A stretch of 64,000 bases of DNA from Psoroptes ovis. Its lineage: Eukaryota; Arthropoda; Arachnida; Sarcoptiformes; Psoroptidae. The notes beneath the pieces were generated by a model. It made no database searches. It was given only the letters and a program-made list of their open reading frames with translations, and was not told where the DNA came from. Position 1 is the stretch's first letter. Each line of letters starts with the position of its first letter. Of the stretch, positions 45,593 through 55,985 are shown piece by piece. The DNA lies in NCBI GenBank assembly GCA_002943765.1, contig PQWQ01000001.1:4127501-4191500 (forward strand), given 5' to 3'. Made by a program: the position numbers and the translations under genes.

Positions 45593-47380
45593 GTTATAAT
45601 ACAACCATGATTTCGATTCATGGTTCGTCGTCATTAAATGATTATAAGCAAAAAAATGTCACAGCTGTACAGGAAGTTTTATTGTTTTCAATTCAATTTT
45701 TTTTTCAAAGATTATTTTCAATAAAAAAAAAATTGGAAAATTATTCCCGGGATGAAACAAAATCACATAAAAATTTTGGTATCACAAATTCGAAGAGATC
45801 AAATCATCAAATATTTTCATAAACCATTTCATATCTTGAAATGATGCATTATTTTCTACTATTCATTCAATTATTCGTTTGTCTGAATGATTTGGTTGTG
45901 GTTTTGATTATGCGTAAGTTGCTTAATGGTCAATATTTCCATCGAATGATGCGTATGGAATGAAACCAGTATAGATTATGATTTCTATTCCTCATTTTTT
46001 TTTCATGTGATTCTATGTTCTTTTCACAATAAGATTAAAATTGGCCGATAATAACCCATACCACCACATTCCACATTTGTGATTTTTTTTATATTAAATG
46101 AATTTATATAAGCAAAAGACGACCCTATTACCTGAATCACATGAACATTCAAACAACTTTTTTTTTTCTTCTTTGATTTTCAATTCATTTCATTTGCTTC
46201 CTTGATAATTAATTATGTTTGTTTTTTCTTTTTCGAGCATCATAATACCTGTTAAATATGGCTATACGATTAAAAAACCAGAGAAAAAAATTAATAGAAA
46301 AAAAAGAGTCAGATGATCAAAACATTAATCATTACCCCCTTGTTTACAAAACCAAAAAAAAAGATAATATCTTCTATTGGCAAACATCAAAACTTATGCA
46401 TTAAACATTTTTTCTTTTGATGATTCTCAACCATTTTGTTACGATTTTTTTTCATGTTAAATTTTGGCCATTGAATCATCGTATTTGTGTAATCAACATC
46501 TACGACATACTTTTTCGACATATTAATTAATTATTCGTTATATTTTATACAAATAAGCAAACATATACAACAAAAACACACAACGATTTTTCCGGTCATG
46601 TCCAGTTTTGAATTTTAATTTGAAATTATCATTATTTATGATCATCAAAAAAAAAATGGCAAAAAATTGAATGAATGACCAGAAACGATGCTAAACCAGA
46701 AATTCAAATTCTCAACACAAAAATGAAAATCTAATGTTTGACTATCACAATGGACCGTTCATAAACGATAGGATCAAATTTTTTCCATTTTGAAAATTGC
46801 GACAAACAAAACAGGTTTTCATTTCTTTATATTTTATTTTAATTTATAAAAAAAACTTTCAAATTTGAATTTTTTTTTCTCTTCGAAATCTTATTGAATT
46901 TTTCTTTGATATATCTTTACTATGATATATCTATGATACAATGATGCAAAAATTCAATAATATTTAATGTTCCAGGAACAAGTTTTGGGCGAAACGTTAG
47001 AAATGATTGACTAAATGAATTTTTTGCCATAAAAATTTAATAGAAATAACGAAGAAACAACAGTAATTTGAAAATGACTATTTTGAGAACAAGACAAATA
47101 TCGAAATATTCACATTTTCACAATGAATGATTCATTCATTGTGATTCAGTTATATTTTTTCTATTATTCATTGATGAAATATTGCCAAGGTGAATGTCTA
47201 CTTTCAATTCAATTTTCATTCAATTCAATTCAATTCAAATGGTATTTAATGATTTTGAAAAAAATTTTATCTTTTGACGATGTTTTCTATACGAAACAAT
47301 CAAACATAAACATCTATAATTTTTACCACAAATGATCAATGAATCAATGAATAATGAAAATAATCCGATGATCAATCATA
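45593..47380. other. Divergent intergenic region, protease (-) and LRR gene (+)
   Basis: About 1.8 kb of AT-rich DNA with many poly-A/T runs and no supported gene. Both promoters are expected here. Confidence 0.5.
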
Positions 47381-47443
47381 ATGATGAGTGAGTATTTTTT
47401 TGAAAGTTTTTTTTTGGTTTTAAAAATAATCAATAATTATTTT

Positions 47444-48646
47444 ATGGTTCAAAAAACAAAAATAGAATCAATAATCCATTATTATTATTATTATCTATTA
47501 TTGTGTGCAATAATAATTCAATCGACAAATACTGCTGCAACACTAATAGATTCAAGACAGAATTTAACCAATGAACAAATATGTCGTTCATTGACAATGA
47601 ATTATCCATGTAATTGTGAAATGGATAAAATTTATTGTAATGGTGAAAATGAATTCAATTTACAAACACAATTTGAACGTATCAATAGAAATATACAAAT
47701 ATTAACAGCTGGAAATTATCAAAATTTTGATCATCAAAATAATAATGAAAATGTTCAAAATAATGGAATCATTTTTGATGAATTTATATTGAATAATACG
47801 GAAATATCACAATTACCAGATGATTTATTCGGTGAATATGTCAAATTCAAACGAATAAAATTAATCGATTGCCTTAATTTACGACATATATCGGCTAATA
47901 CATTTCGTAAAAGTGGATCATATTTCAAAGAATTTATTGTACAAGGTGAAAGTTCACTTGGTGAAGATCAATATGCAAGTGATTTATTCGATTCATTGAA
48001 TTCAATGATTAATGTTGAAAAAATATGGTTGAATCGTAATCGTTTACGATCAATACCAACGGTAGCATTCGGAAAACAGCATTCAACAAGCAGTTTTCAA
48101 TATTTAAAAGAATTAAATTTCAATAAATTCAGTACAAAAAATGGCCACATCAGAACGATTGGAAATTTTGCATTTTATTATTTGAATCATCTACAATATT
48201 TATATTTATCACATCAACGTATTAATTATTTACCGGCAAATGCATTTGATTTCGAACAACCATCAAATCAAATATTATATATTTATTTAGGCAATAATAA
48301 ATTGAATAATACCAGTTTTGAGAAAGGTATATTTTTAAATTCAAAAAGACCAATTTATTTGGAATTATATTGGAATCCAGAATTGACATATTTAGATGAA
48401 GAAGTTTTTGCACCATTTCTACAACAAAATCCTTTGAATCGTGTTATACTGCAAGATAATCCATTAATTTGTGATTGTAATTCATATTGGATTATTAGAG
48501 ATCGTGAACGATATAAAAATCAAATAATGAATGTACAATGTAAAATTGGTACAAAACAAACATTTAATATTGATCTGATATCATTTGATAAATGTAATCC
48601 AGAAAAAAATGGTCGTAAAAGAAATAAATTATTTGTTGTCAATTGA
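47444..48646 (+). CDS. Secreted leucine-rich-repeat protein
   Basis: Single exon, 400 residues from the ATG at 47444; this start opens with a signal peptide (HYYYYYLLLCAIIIQSTNTAA). An in-frame ATG at 47381 would add 21 residues and bury the signal, so it is less likely. A Cys-rich cap (YPCNCEMDKIYCNGE) precedes several degenerate leucine-rich repeats, such as SQLPDDLFGEYVKFKRIKL, NLRHISANTF, VEKIWLNRNRLRSIPTVAF, LQYLYLSHQRINYLPANAF and ILYIYLGNNKLN. The C-terminal cap reads NPLICDCNSYWIIRDRER with later cysteines. The layout is like arthropod extracellular LRR proteins of the oplophorus-luciferin non-catalytic-subunit/chaoptin-like type. No transmembrane segment or GPI signal is seen; the ligand is unknown. 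Confidence 0.8.
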   Translation: MVQKTKIESIIHYYYYYLLLCAIIIQSTNTAATLIDSRQNLTNEQICRSLTMNYPCNCEMDKIYCNGENEFNLQTQFERINRNIQILTAGNYQNFDHQNNNENVQNNGIIFDEFILNNTEISQLPDDLFGEYVKFKRIKLIDCLNLRHISANTFRKSGSYFKEFIVQGESSLGEDQYASDLFDSLNSMINVEKIWLNRNRLRSIPTVAFGKQHSTSSFQYLKELNFNKFSTKNGHIRTIGNFAFYYLNHLQYLYLSHQRINYLPANAFDFEQPSNQILYIYLGNNKLNNTSFEKGIFLNSKRPIYLELYWNPELTYLDEEVFAPFLQQNPLNRVILQDNPLICDCNSYWIIRDRERYKNQIMNVQCKIGTKQTFNIDLISFDKCNPEKNGRKRNKLFVVN

Positions 48647-49985
48647 TTTGATTGAATCAATGAATCAATCAATTATAATATTTTTTAAAATTGTAATTCT
48701 GTATAAAAAAAAGTAATTTAAAATAATAATTTTCATAAATTTTAAATCAAAAAAATTTTGTAATTATTTTTATGAATAAAACTTTATTTTTGAATTTTTT
48801 ATTTTTGTTGTCAAACCAACAACAAAATGAAAATTGTGTCAATTTTAAGGTTCCATAGATATTTATATATAAAATACTAAAATATTGAATTTCTGGTATA
48901 TGTTTCAAGGACTTTTGACATCTTTTCCTTTATTTCTATTTTTTCTTGGTTTCTGATTCATTCACAAGCATCTCATGCGCTTTTTCATCTTTTTTTTTGA
49001 AACGAAATGAAACGAAAAAAAATGGATGCGGTCGATAAATTGGAAAAACAATTTTGTTCTATATAATCAAGCAATCCAATTTAACAATCACAAAACACCC
49101 TCCAAACAAAAAAAAAATAAAGCATCGATTAACCGATGGGGGTGTATCAAGTATCAGTATTTCAATATTTAGCAATATTTGTCGTTGTTTGTTTGTTTGG
49201 TTTTTTTCGGGAAATATTCATTTTTTTTGTTTGTTTTCCGAGTGTAAATTGTTTCCAATGGTCATTCATTCATTCAATCGGTCAATCAATCACAAACAAT
49301 CACACATTTCCAATAATTCACTGCCATTTGTTTTATTATGATGAATTTTATTTTTTGAACAAGAAAAATATAAAAATTTACATTTGAATTTGAATATATA
49401 TTTAACCAGTGATTTGTATGGACAACTAATAATAACCCTTTTTCTTTTATTTTCTCTTAATGAATTAATCAATGAATAATTGATAATACTCATCATTACC
49501 ATCATTGGATCCGATGTATCAATTAATCAATAATGAAGCGGATCCATCAACACTGATCAATCAATTGTGGTGAGCGATTACAAGCAACCATTTTCTTCAT
49601 CAAATCAAATAATAATCAAATCACCTCTTTAAACAATCAATAAAAAAATGTATATAAATATCAATAAATATAATAATAATAATAATAATAAACAATTATT
49701 AATAAATGAAATGAATGCACATAATAAAAATTTTGGTGCATTATCATCATCATCATCATTATCATCAGCATTGCTCATGTTTATCGTTTTCATATTCGTT
49801 ATTGTTGTTGTTGTTGGTGGTGGCCATTGTTTTCATATGCCTTATTATATTATTAATTATCATAAAAAATTATCATTATTAATAAAAATTTGGACATAAA
49901 TAAATAATTAATAATTAATTAATCAATCAATCAAAGAATTGATCATTAAATAATCATTAATAAATGTTGAACTATTTTAAATTAA
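48647..49985. other. Intergenic between the LRR gene and the RASL10-like gene
   Basis: AT-rich, with simple repeats. A small frame at 49648-49899 includes an Asn run, a Ser run and one hydrophobic stretch; it is low complexity and not called. The last 100 bp should be the 5' UTR of the GTPase gene. Confidence 0.45.
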
Positions 49986-50516
49986 ATGCCTCCATTTGTT
50001 GTAAAAATTTGTGTACTTGGTGGTCAAGGTGTTGGAAAAACAAAATTAATACAACAATTTGTTTATAATTATTATGATGATCATTATGAGCCAACAAAAT
50101 TGATTGCAACTAATTCAAATAATACAGATAATACAAATATTTATTATAAATCAATAATGTTCAATGGTAATCTTTATCAATTGAAAATAATTGACATGCC
50201 TGCAATTAATGAATTTCCGAATAATAATAATTATTATTCAACAATTGATCTATTAAATTGTAATCAATATCAATTATTACATAATGCACATGCCTATATA
50301 TTTTGTTTTGATTTAAATTCACCTATTTCATTCAACTATGTTAAATGTATGTTTTTTGAAATTTTAATGAATAAATCAATTAACTAATTAATCTAATTGA
50401 TTCTATAGCAATGCGTGATCAACTATATGAAAGTCGTAATATGCAAAATGTTCCAGTTTGGATTGTAGCAACGAAAGCTGATCTTTGTTTGAATGTATTG
50501 GCACAAATGCGTTCAC

Positions 50517-50548
<32 letters not shown>

Positions 50549-51067
50549 CATAGTGATCATCAACATCATCAAAGACATCGTAATATACAATCGCATCGTA
50601 CATTATTATTGCATTCATCATCAAATCAAATATATTCACCATATGATGATTTACAACCAGCGTGTAAAGAATTTTCAAATTTAATAAAAAAACAATGGAA
50701 ATGTAATTATTTAGAATGCTCAGCAAAATATAACTGGCGTTGTGTAACGATATTTCGTGAATTATTCAAAACAATAGATCCAATTATTATACAACAGCAA
50801 CAAACAATGGCTGAACAACAACAACAACAGCCAATATCTATAATGTCAAATATTTCAAGTAATGATCATCAAATAGGTCGTAAAATTGATCAAACACCAC
50901 ACACATCAACCACCATACGTACAATGTCACCAAGTGGAGGACAACAACAACATCCAACAGCAGCATTTACAACCGATACAATATTTTCAACATCATTATC
51001 ATCATCATCAACAAATAGATTTCATTTATCAGACGATCGTAGCAATAGATTATGTTATATATCATAA
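49986..51067 (+). CDS. RASL10B: Ras-like small GTPase, RASL10 type, with poly-His insertion
   Basis: Exons 49986..50346 and 50409..51067, phase 1, 339 residues. RASL10 proteins are atypical, neuronally expressed Ras relatives. The P-loop reads GGQGVGKT. The switch-II DxxG motif is replaced by DMPAINE, so GTP hydrolysis is probably atypical, as in the RASL10 group. The base-binding motif is TKAD, and LECSAKYNW with W(K)CNY before it is the RASL10 hallmark G5 block. Between TKAD and LECSAK is an insertion with a run of twelve histidines (50517-50552) plus further His-rich sequence. The C-terminus is Gln/Ser/Thr-rich and ends CYIS, a CaaX-like box that would allow prenylation and membrane attachment. 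Confidence 0.85.
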
Positions 51068-51741
51068 CAGATCATAAATAATAATAAATCAACTTAGTCA
51101 ATAACGACAGTCACAAACACATATAAATACATTTAAAATTAAATTTGAAAATGTGCCATTTTCAATTCAATTTTTAAAAAAATAAATGCTTCAATCATCA
51201 CCACCTGATAAACAATAATAACAATAATAATTCATAATTAATAATAATAATAATAATTCATTACTTATATATATTATCATCATCATCATTGAATATTTTG
51301 TAGATTACGCTTATTTGTAAATCCATTGAATTAAATCAATCATTTTGCTCCAAATACAAACTCAAATAAACAAAAACTCACATACATCCACCCATCATCT
51401 ATTAATTGAATCAATTCAAAAACATTCTCTGAAACATTTTGAAACATAAACCAAGTCTTTCATCGACCAACAGTGGCATTAAAATTAAAATTTAAAATTA
51501 ATCAATTAATTATTTAATTATACAAATTGTAAAATTGACTAATCGACAAAATTTTTTTCTCTCTTTTTTTCTCTTCTCTTCTTCTAAATTGTAAAACTTA
51601 TTTCTTTTCTTTTCTTTTTCGACTTATTTGAAGCTCCTATTAAGACATTATTATATCTCTTTAATCTTTAAATGAATCTTCATCTTTAAAAAATTCAGAT
51701 GAAAAAAAATAAAATTTTAAAAAAATTTTAGTAAAAATTTT
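51068..51741. other. RASL10-like 3' flank up to the retrotransposon
   Basis: 3' UTR and AT-rich spacer with ATT and pyrimidine-rich (TTTTCT) tracts. No gene is supported. Confidence 0.5.
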
Positions 51742-51746
51742 TCGAA
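51742..51746. repeat. Target-site duplication, left copy
   Basis: TCGAA immediately left of the left LTR; the same five bases follow the right LTR at 55882-55886. Confidence 0.92.
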
Positions 51747-51868
51747 TGTTGTATGGGCAGGATAATAACGAACAATGACTAGATGGCTGGAGTGTACTCG
51801 TTTATATATGAGGTGACTATTTACACCTTGGCAAACTATTTCAACCCAATAGGGTTTACCTCACAACA
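51747..51868 (-). repeat. 3' LTR (left copy)
   Basis: 122 bp, begins TGTTGTATGG and ends CTCACAACA on the plus strand; matches 55760-55881 throughout by eye. Confidence 0.93.
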
Positions 51869-51880
51869 CACCCTTCTAAA
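51869..51880 (-). other. Polypurine tract of the copia element
   Basis: AGAAGGGTG directly before the 3' LTR in element orientation; expected plus-strand primer site. Confidence 0.6.
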
Positions 51881-54434
51881 CGAGTACACTACCAGTAAAC
51901 TGTTGAAGCTTGATTTTATTCAGCGGCTTCGTTAGACCATCGGCCAACTGTTCGGATGTGGACACTTTATTTAATATTAAATTATCATCTTCATTAAGTT
52001 TTGAGACCAGAACTTTCTGATCATAATCGAAATACCGCGACCTTTTAAATGCATTGTTACGCAAAATGGCTTCTGCGGCGCTATTGTCGATGTTTAATTT
52101 CATTTTGAACTTCATTCCGATTTCTCGCAGTAGTTGACGAATCGGCTCAGCGGATCTCCACCCTTCTAACGCTGCGGTCAATTCAGCCTCACTCGTTGAT
52201 TGCGGTAGTCGGTGTTGTTTCTTAGATGACCAGTATACTGGTGATTTGTCAATCATGATCAATGTTCCACTTGTTGAATGGCAATTATTGTCACTGCGAA
52301 AACTCGCATCAGTGTAGACATTGATTATCTGATTTTCAACAGGCTTGATCTTCAGCCGTTGGTTCCTTGTTCCTTTGAGATATCTGAGGATACGTTTACA
52401 CGCATTCCACAGTTGTTCACTAGGTTTATCAGCAAATCGTCCAAGATACGAAACACACAGCGCAATATCTGGTCTGGTACGAGATGCGATATAATTCAAA
52501 TTTCCGACTAGTTCTTTGATAGGAAATCTGTTGTCAATGGGACAATTACTGAAATCGATAAAATCATCCATCGGTATTTGCGTCGGGTTGCATTCAATCA
52601 TACCGAAGTTCTCCAAAACATTGTCGATGTAAGCCGTTTGATCCAGGTATATCTCATTTTTATTCACGTCAATATTTATTCCTAAGTAGTTCGAACAGTC
52701 CCCAACGTCATGTATTTCGAACTTTTCTTTTATTTTGTCGATGATGGTGTTGACAATCGATTCATTCGTTCCCGCCACAATTATGTCATCAACATACACG
52801 GCCAATATCACATTTGGGTCATAAAAGACACACGGATCGGCCAGGGAACACTCCAAATTCAAATTAACCTTGATGAAATCGGTTAATGTTTTGTACCAAG
52901 CTCTAGGTGCTTGCTTGAGACCGTAGAGCGCTTTATTCAGTCGCCAAAATTTATCATTAACTCCCGGTGGAGGATATACATAGATATCTTCTTCCAATTC
53001 GGAGTTCAGGAACGCTGTACTGATATCGAATTGTCTGATTACCATTCTTTTGGTCAGGGCAACGCTCAATACTGACAACAATGATGATGCATGGAGTGTG
53101 GGCGCGTACAGATTGCTTATACCAAATTGTTCGAATCCTCGAACCACACATCTAGCTTTGTAGCGTCCATCCGTTTTTCTTCTCAGAACCCATTTGGTCG
53201 AGATCGGTTTCTTCGGGGCATGATCCACCACCACATACACACCCTTCTGGATCAAGCCCTTCAACTCCTGATCCATCGCCTCTTCCCATTTGTCACGATC
53301 TACTGACTCAAGGGCCTGTTTATACGTAATCACATCTGTGCCACTTGTTGCACAGGCAATATTTGTATTATTGTTGTTGTTTGCTGCTGATACGTTCGGT
53401 ATTTCAATCGATGCGTTCATTATTTCAGGGAACCCCATGGTTTCTTCCTTAAAAACAACATCGCACGCCTTGAATACATTTCTGGTCTTCGGATCCATTA
53501 ACAAATAATTTCTTGATGATTCTGTGTAGCCGACAAACACAGCCTTGGATCCACGATATTCTAATTTGTTTGGAATAGTGTTGTCGCTCAGTCGATAGTA
53601 TACCAAACATCCAAAAATTTTTAAGTGCTGATACACAGCCTTTTTTCCAGTAAATTTTTCAAATGGCACATACATTCTTCTGGATGGCCAACGATTGATC
53701 AAATAATTAGCACAACTGACGGCTAAATGCCAACAATCTTCCGGCATTCTAGCATCTTTAAGCAGTGTGCGTGCACATTCCATTAGAGTGCGGTTTCTTC
53801 TTTCAATCCTCCCATTTTGTTGGGGTGTATATGGTGTTGATGTCAAAAATGCAACACCCTTCCGCTTGAGATGAAATTGCAGTTCATAGTTGATGAATTC
53901 AGTGCCATTGTCTGAAAAGAATTCTTTCAAATTCTTTCCGGTTTGATTTTCGCAATGATCAATGAATTCAATGACATGTTTCACTGCCTCCGATTTCGTT
54001 TTTATCATATATACACCTCCAAACGATGATGAATGTTCGACCAAGTGTAAGATGAATTTATGCCCAGCGAATGATTCTGGCAATGGGCCCATAATATCGG
54101 CGCTAATGCGCTGCATCATTTTGAAATTCTCGAATCTTTCTGGATGCGAGACACGAACGATCTTTGTCATATTACATTCTTCACAGTTGAGATCTCTGAC
54201 TGTCGTTTTCAACATTCTTGACAATTTATTCATTCCTGGATGACCTAGTCTACGATGCCAAGGAATGACTGAATAGGCATTGGCCTCATCTTCATTACAA
54301 GACGTGATGGAATCGTCTGAATCATTTGTCATGAATACATATGAATTGTTTCTTCTGGGGACCTTAAGCTTGATCTTAGTTTGATCGAACGATAAATTGC
54401 AATTTTGGTTCAAAATCAAACATTCATTAATCAA
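51876..54434 (-). CDS. Copia-type pol: integrase, reverse transcriptase, RNase H
   Basis: Open for 852 codons with no stop. Starting from a pre-integrase region, it has the integrase zinc-binding block (WHRRLGHPG with CEEC), the integrase catalytic core (ADIMGP, FSDNGTEF, NGRIERRNRT), then reverse transcriptase with WVLRRK, FDISTAFLNSELEEDIYV, LYGLKQAPRAWY and the YVDD active site (AVYVDDIIVAG), then RNase H (VYTDASF, TSEAELTA) and the copia end LADGLTKPL. All catalytic residues looked for are present. It has no obvious start codon of its own; in intact copia elements it is expressed as a fusion with gag-protease. Here it sits in a +1 frame relative to the upstream frame. Confidence 0.95.
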   Translation of the reverse strand: MINECLILNQNCNLSFDQTKIKLKVPRRNNSYVFMTNDSDDSITSCNEDEANAYSVIPWHRRLGHPGMNKLSRMLKTTVRDLNCEECNMTKIVRVSHPERFENFKMMQRISADIMGPLPESFAGHKFILHLVEHSSSFGGVYMIKTKSEAVKHVIEFIDHCENQTGKNLKEFFSDNGTEFINYELQFHLKRKGVAFLTSTPYTPQQNGRIERRNRTLMECARTLLKDARMPEDCWHLAVSCANYLINRWPSRRMYVPFEKFTGKKAVYQHLKIFGCLVYYRLSDNTIPNKLEYRGSKAVFVGYTESSRNYLLMDPKTRNVFKACDVVFKEETMGFPEIMNASIEIPNVSAANNNNNTNIACATSGTDVITYKQALESVDRDKWEEAMDQELKGLIQKGVYVVVDHAPKKPISTKWVLRRKTDGRYKARCVVRGFEQFGISNLYAPTLHASSLLSVLSVALTKRMVIRQFDISTAFLNSELEEDIYVYPPPGVNDKFWRLNKALYGLKQAPRAWYKTLTDFIKVNLNLECSLADPCVFYDPNVILAVYVDDIIVAGTNESIVNTIIDKIKEKFEIHDVGDCSNYLGINIDVNKNEIYLDQTAYIDNVLENFGMIECNPTQIPMDDFIDFSNCPIDNRFPIKELVGNLNYIASRTRPDIALCVSYLGRFADKPSEQLWNACKRILRYLKGTRNQRLKIKPVENQIINVYTDASFRSDNNCHSTSGTLIMIDKSPVYWSSKKQHRLPQSTSEAELTAALEGWRSAEPIRQLLREIGMKFKMKLNIDNSAAEAILRNNAFKRSRYFDYDQKVLVSKLNEDDNLILNKVSTSEQLADGLTKPLNKIKLQQFTGSVLV

Positions 54435-54438
54435 ACAT

Positions 54439-55566
54439 TCAAATTACGATGTTGCCGCGATCACAAGTTGCTGGCACTGATAATAGGTTTTTCTCAAAAA
54501 CTGGTACATATTCAACATTCTTTAATTCCATATTGATTCCATTATTCGTTGTCAAATCTAAATCACCGATTGATTGAACTGAACATTGCTGACCATTTGC
54601 TGCCAGGACTTTTGTATTAGAAACTCGCTTGTTTTTTAAATTCAAATCATTATTGCAATAATGATTCGATGAAGCACTGTCAATGTACCATTCACTAGAA
54701 TTATTATTGCTCGATACTGCGAATGCGTAGCGCCGCCCAAAATTTTCGATTTCATTTTTCTGTGAGACTGGCGCGCGACGACCGTTGAAATTTTTGATTT
54801 GGCCGTTGAAATTTTGGCCAGACGATTGGCGCCAATGAGTGTGCGCAACGGCCGTTGGACATTTTTGAATCAAATGATTGGCGCTGCCACAGCCAAAACA
54901 TTTTCCAACGGTTGAAAAGGCCTTAACATCATGTTGATTTTTAAATTCAGCGCTGAATTTCTTCTCCAAGCGTAGATATAACGATTTTACTTCTTCGTAT
55001 TCCATTGGTTCTCTGGTATCGATGATGTCTTTGATTTTATTCAATTTGTCAGGCATAGCTGCGATAAAATAATCGCGAATCATATAGTCCTGGTACATCA
55101 GCCCGACCTTTTTAGCCAGGGTTAACTTTGTTTCAAAATTGATGATGAAGCTTTCCAATTTTTCATTAGCTTTCATTTTTAAATTGGTAAATTCTTTTCC
55201 AATCTGCTCAATTTTGGTTCGATCAATTTTCCCATATCTGCTTTTTAAATCAGCCAGTAATTTCGCAGGCAATGTATGATGTTCAAATTGAGATATGATG
55301 TTGAATTCCATCTTTGACAATATTTTGGCAGTTAACATTTTCAATCTCACCAATTCCTCGCCATCAGCCATTTCAATTTCAAGGTCTTGATGAAAGCCTT
55401 CTCCACGGGCCCACAGATTAATACGTTGTATCCATTCAAAATAATTCATACCATTTAGATTTGGAACTTGGAACACAAAATTTTTATCATCGCTTGCAGT
55501 TGTTGTTGCCATTGTCAGATTTGACGCGATTTGTCGAACCAACTCACTAATTTGTTGTTTGTCCAT
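54439..55566 (-). CDS. Copia-type gag and protease
   Basis: 375 codons, ATG at 55566, about 180 nt after the primer-binding site. It contains a gag UBN2-like region (VPNLNGMNYFEWIQRINLW, IEQIGKEFTNLKMKANEKLE), a CCHC zinc knuckle (CFGCGSANHLIQKC) and the aspartic protease motif WYIDSASSNHY. It runs into the pre-integrase domain (VEYVPVFEKNLLSV) and then stops at UGA near 54441-54439, while the same domain continues in the pol frame. That placement within one conserved domain suggests a single-base change or small indel rather than a normal gag-pol boundary, although a programmed shift cannot be excluded. Confidence 0.92.
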   Translation of the reverse strand: MDKQQISELVRQIASNLTMATTTASDDKNFVFQVPNLNGMNYFEWIQRINLWARGEGFHQDLEIEMADGEELVRLKMLTAKILSKMEFNIISQFEHHTLPAKLLADLKSRYGKIDRTKIEQIGKEFTNLKMKANEKLESFIINFETKLTLAKKVGLMYQDYMIRDYFIAAMPDKLNKIKDIIDTREPMEYEEVKSLYLRLEKKFSAEFKNQHDVKAFSTVGKCFGCGSANHLIQKCPTAVAHTHWRQSSGQNFNGQIKNFNGRRAPVSQKNEIENFGRRYAFAVSSNNNSSEWYIDSASSNHYCNNDLNLKNKRVSNTKVLAANGQQCSVQSIGDLDLTTNNGINMELKNVEYVPVFEKNLLSVPATCDRGNIVI

Positions 55567-55745
55567 TTCAATTGATGTCAGATTTTTAACGGTTTTTATA
55601 TATTTTAATTTTTGAAAGATGATCGATTCAGCGTTTCACGAAATACACAATTTAAACTCAATTAATAATTTAATACACAATAATCAGCAATCAAGATTCA
55701 CAATTTAACACAAAATACAACGGTTTTATTCAAAATTCAAAATTA

Positions 55746-55758
55746 TCGCTCTGCTACC
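55746..55758 (-). other. Primer-binding site, initiator methionine tRNA type
   Basis: TGGTAGCAGAGCG begins one base inside the 5' LTR in element orientation; it is the complement expected for the 3' end of initiator Met tRNA. Confidence 0.8.
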
Positions 55759-55759
55759 A

Positions 55760-55881
55760 TGTTGTATGGGCAGGATAATAACGAACAATGACTAGATGGC
55801 TGGAGTGTACTCGTTTATATATGAGGTGACTATTTACACCTTGGCAAACTATTTCAACCCAATAGGGTTTACCTCACAACA
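55760..55881 (-). repeat. 5' LTR (right copy)
   Basis: 122 bp, same as 51747-51868. Promoter of the element, firing leftwards, away from the URB2-like gene. Confidence 0.93.
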
Positions 55882-55886
55882 TCGAA
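55882..55886. repeat. Target-site duplication, right copy
   Basis: TCGAA, matching 51742-51746. Confidence 0.92.
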
Positions 55887-55985
55887 TTCGTCCTTTGTGT
55901 ACGGCACGATTTCCATGCTTTTTTGTTTTGATCGAAATTTAAATTTTGTTATGAATTCGATTTGGTTTATTTAAATTTTGAAATT

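Larger units (their letters stand above)
51747..55881 (-). mobile_element. Full-length Ty1/copia LTR retrotransposon
   Basis: A 4135-bp element oriented on the minus strand. It has two apparently identical 122-bp LTRs (TGTTG...CAACA), a 5-bp TCGAA duplication, a primer-binding site, a polypurine tract, a gag-protease frame and an integrase-reverse transcriptase-RNase H frame in the copia order. Domain order (integrase before reverse transcriptase) identifies Ty1/copia rather than gypsy. Identical LTRs imply a recent insertion. The only defect seen is a frame break between the two coding frames near 54437. It lies between the RASL10-like gene and the URB2-like gene. Confidence 0.95.

Noticed and set aside
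49648..49899. Possible small membrane protein before the RASL10-like gene
   Set aside because: Low-complexity Asn, Ser and Val runs only, no splice or homology support; more likely 5' flank.
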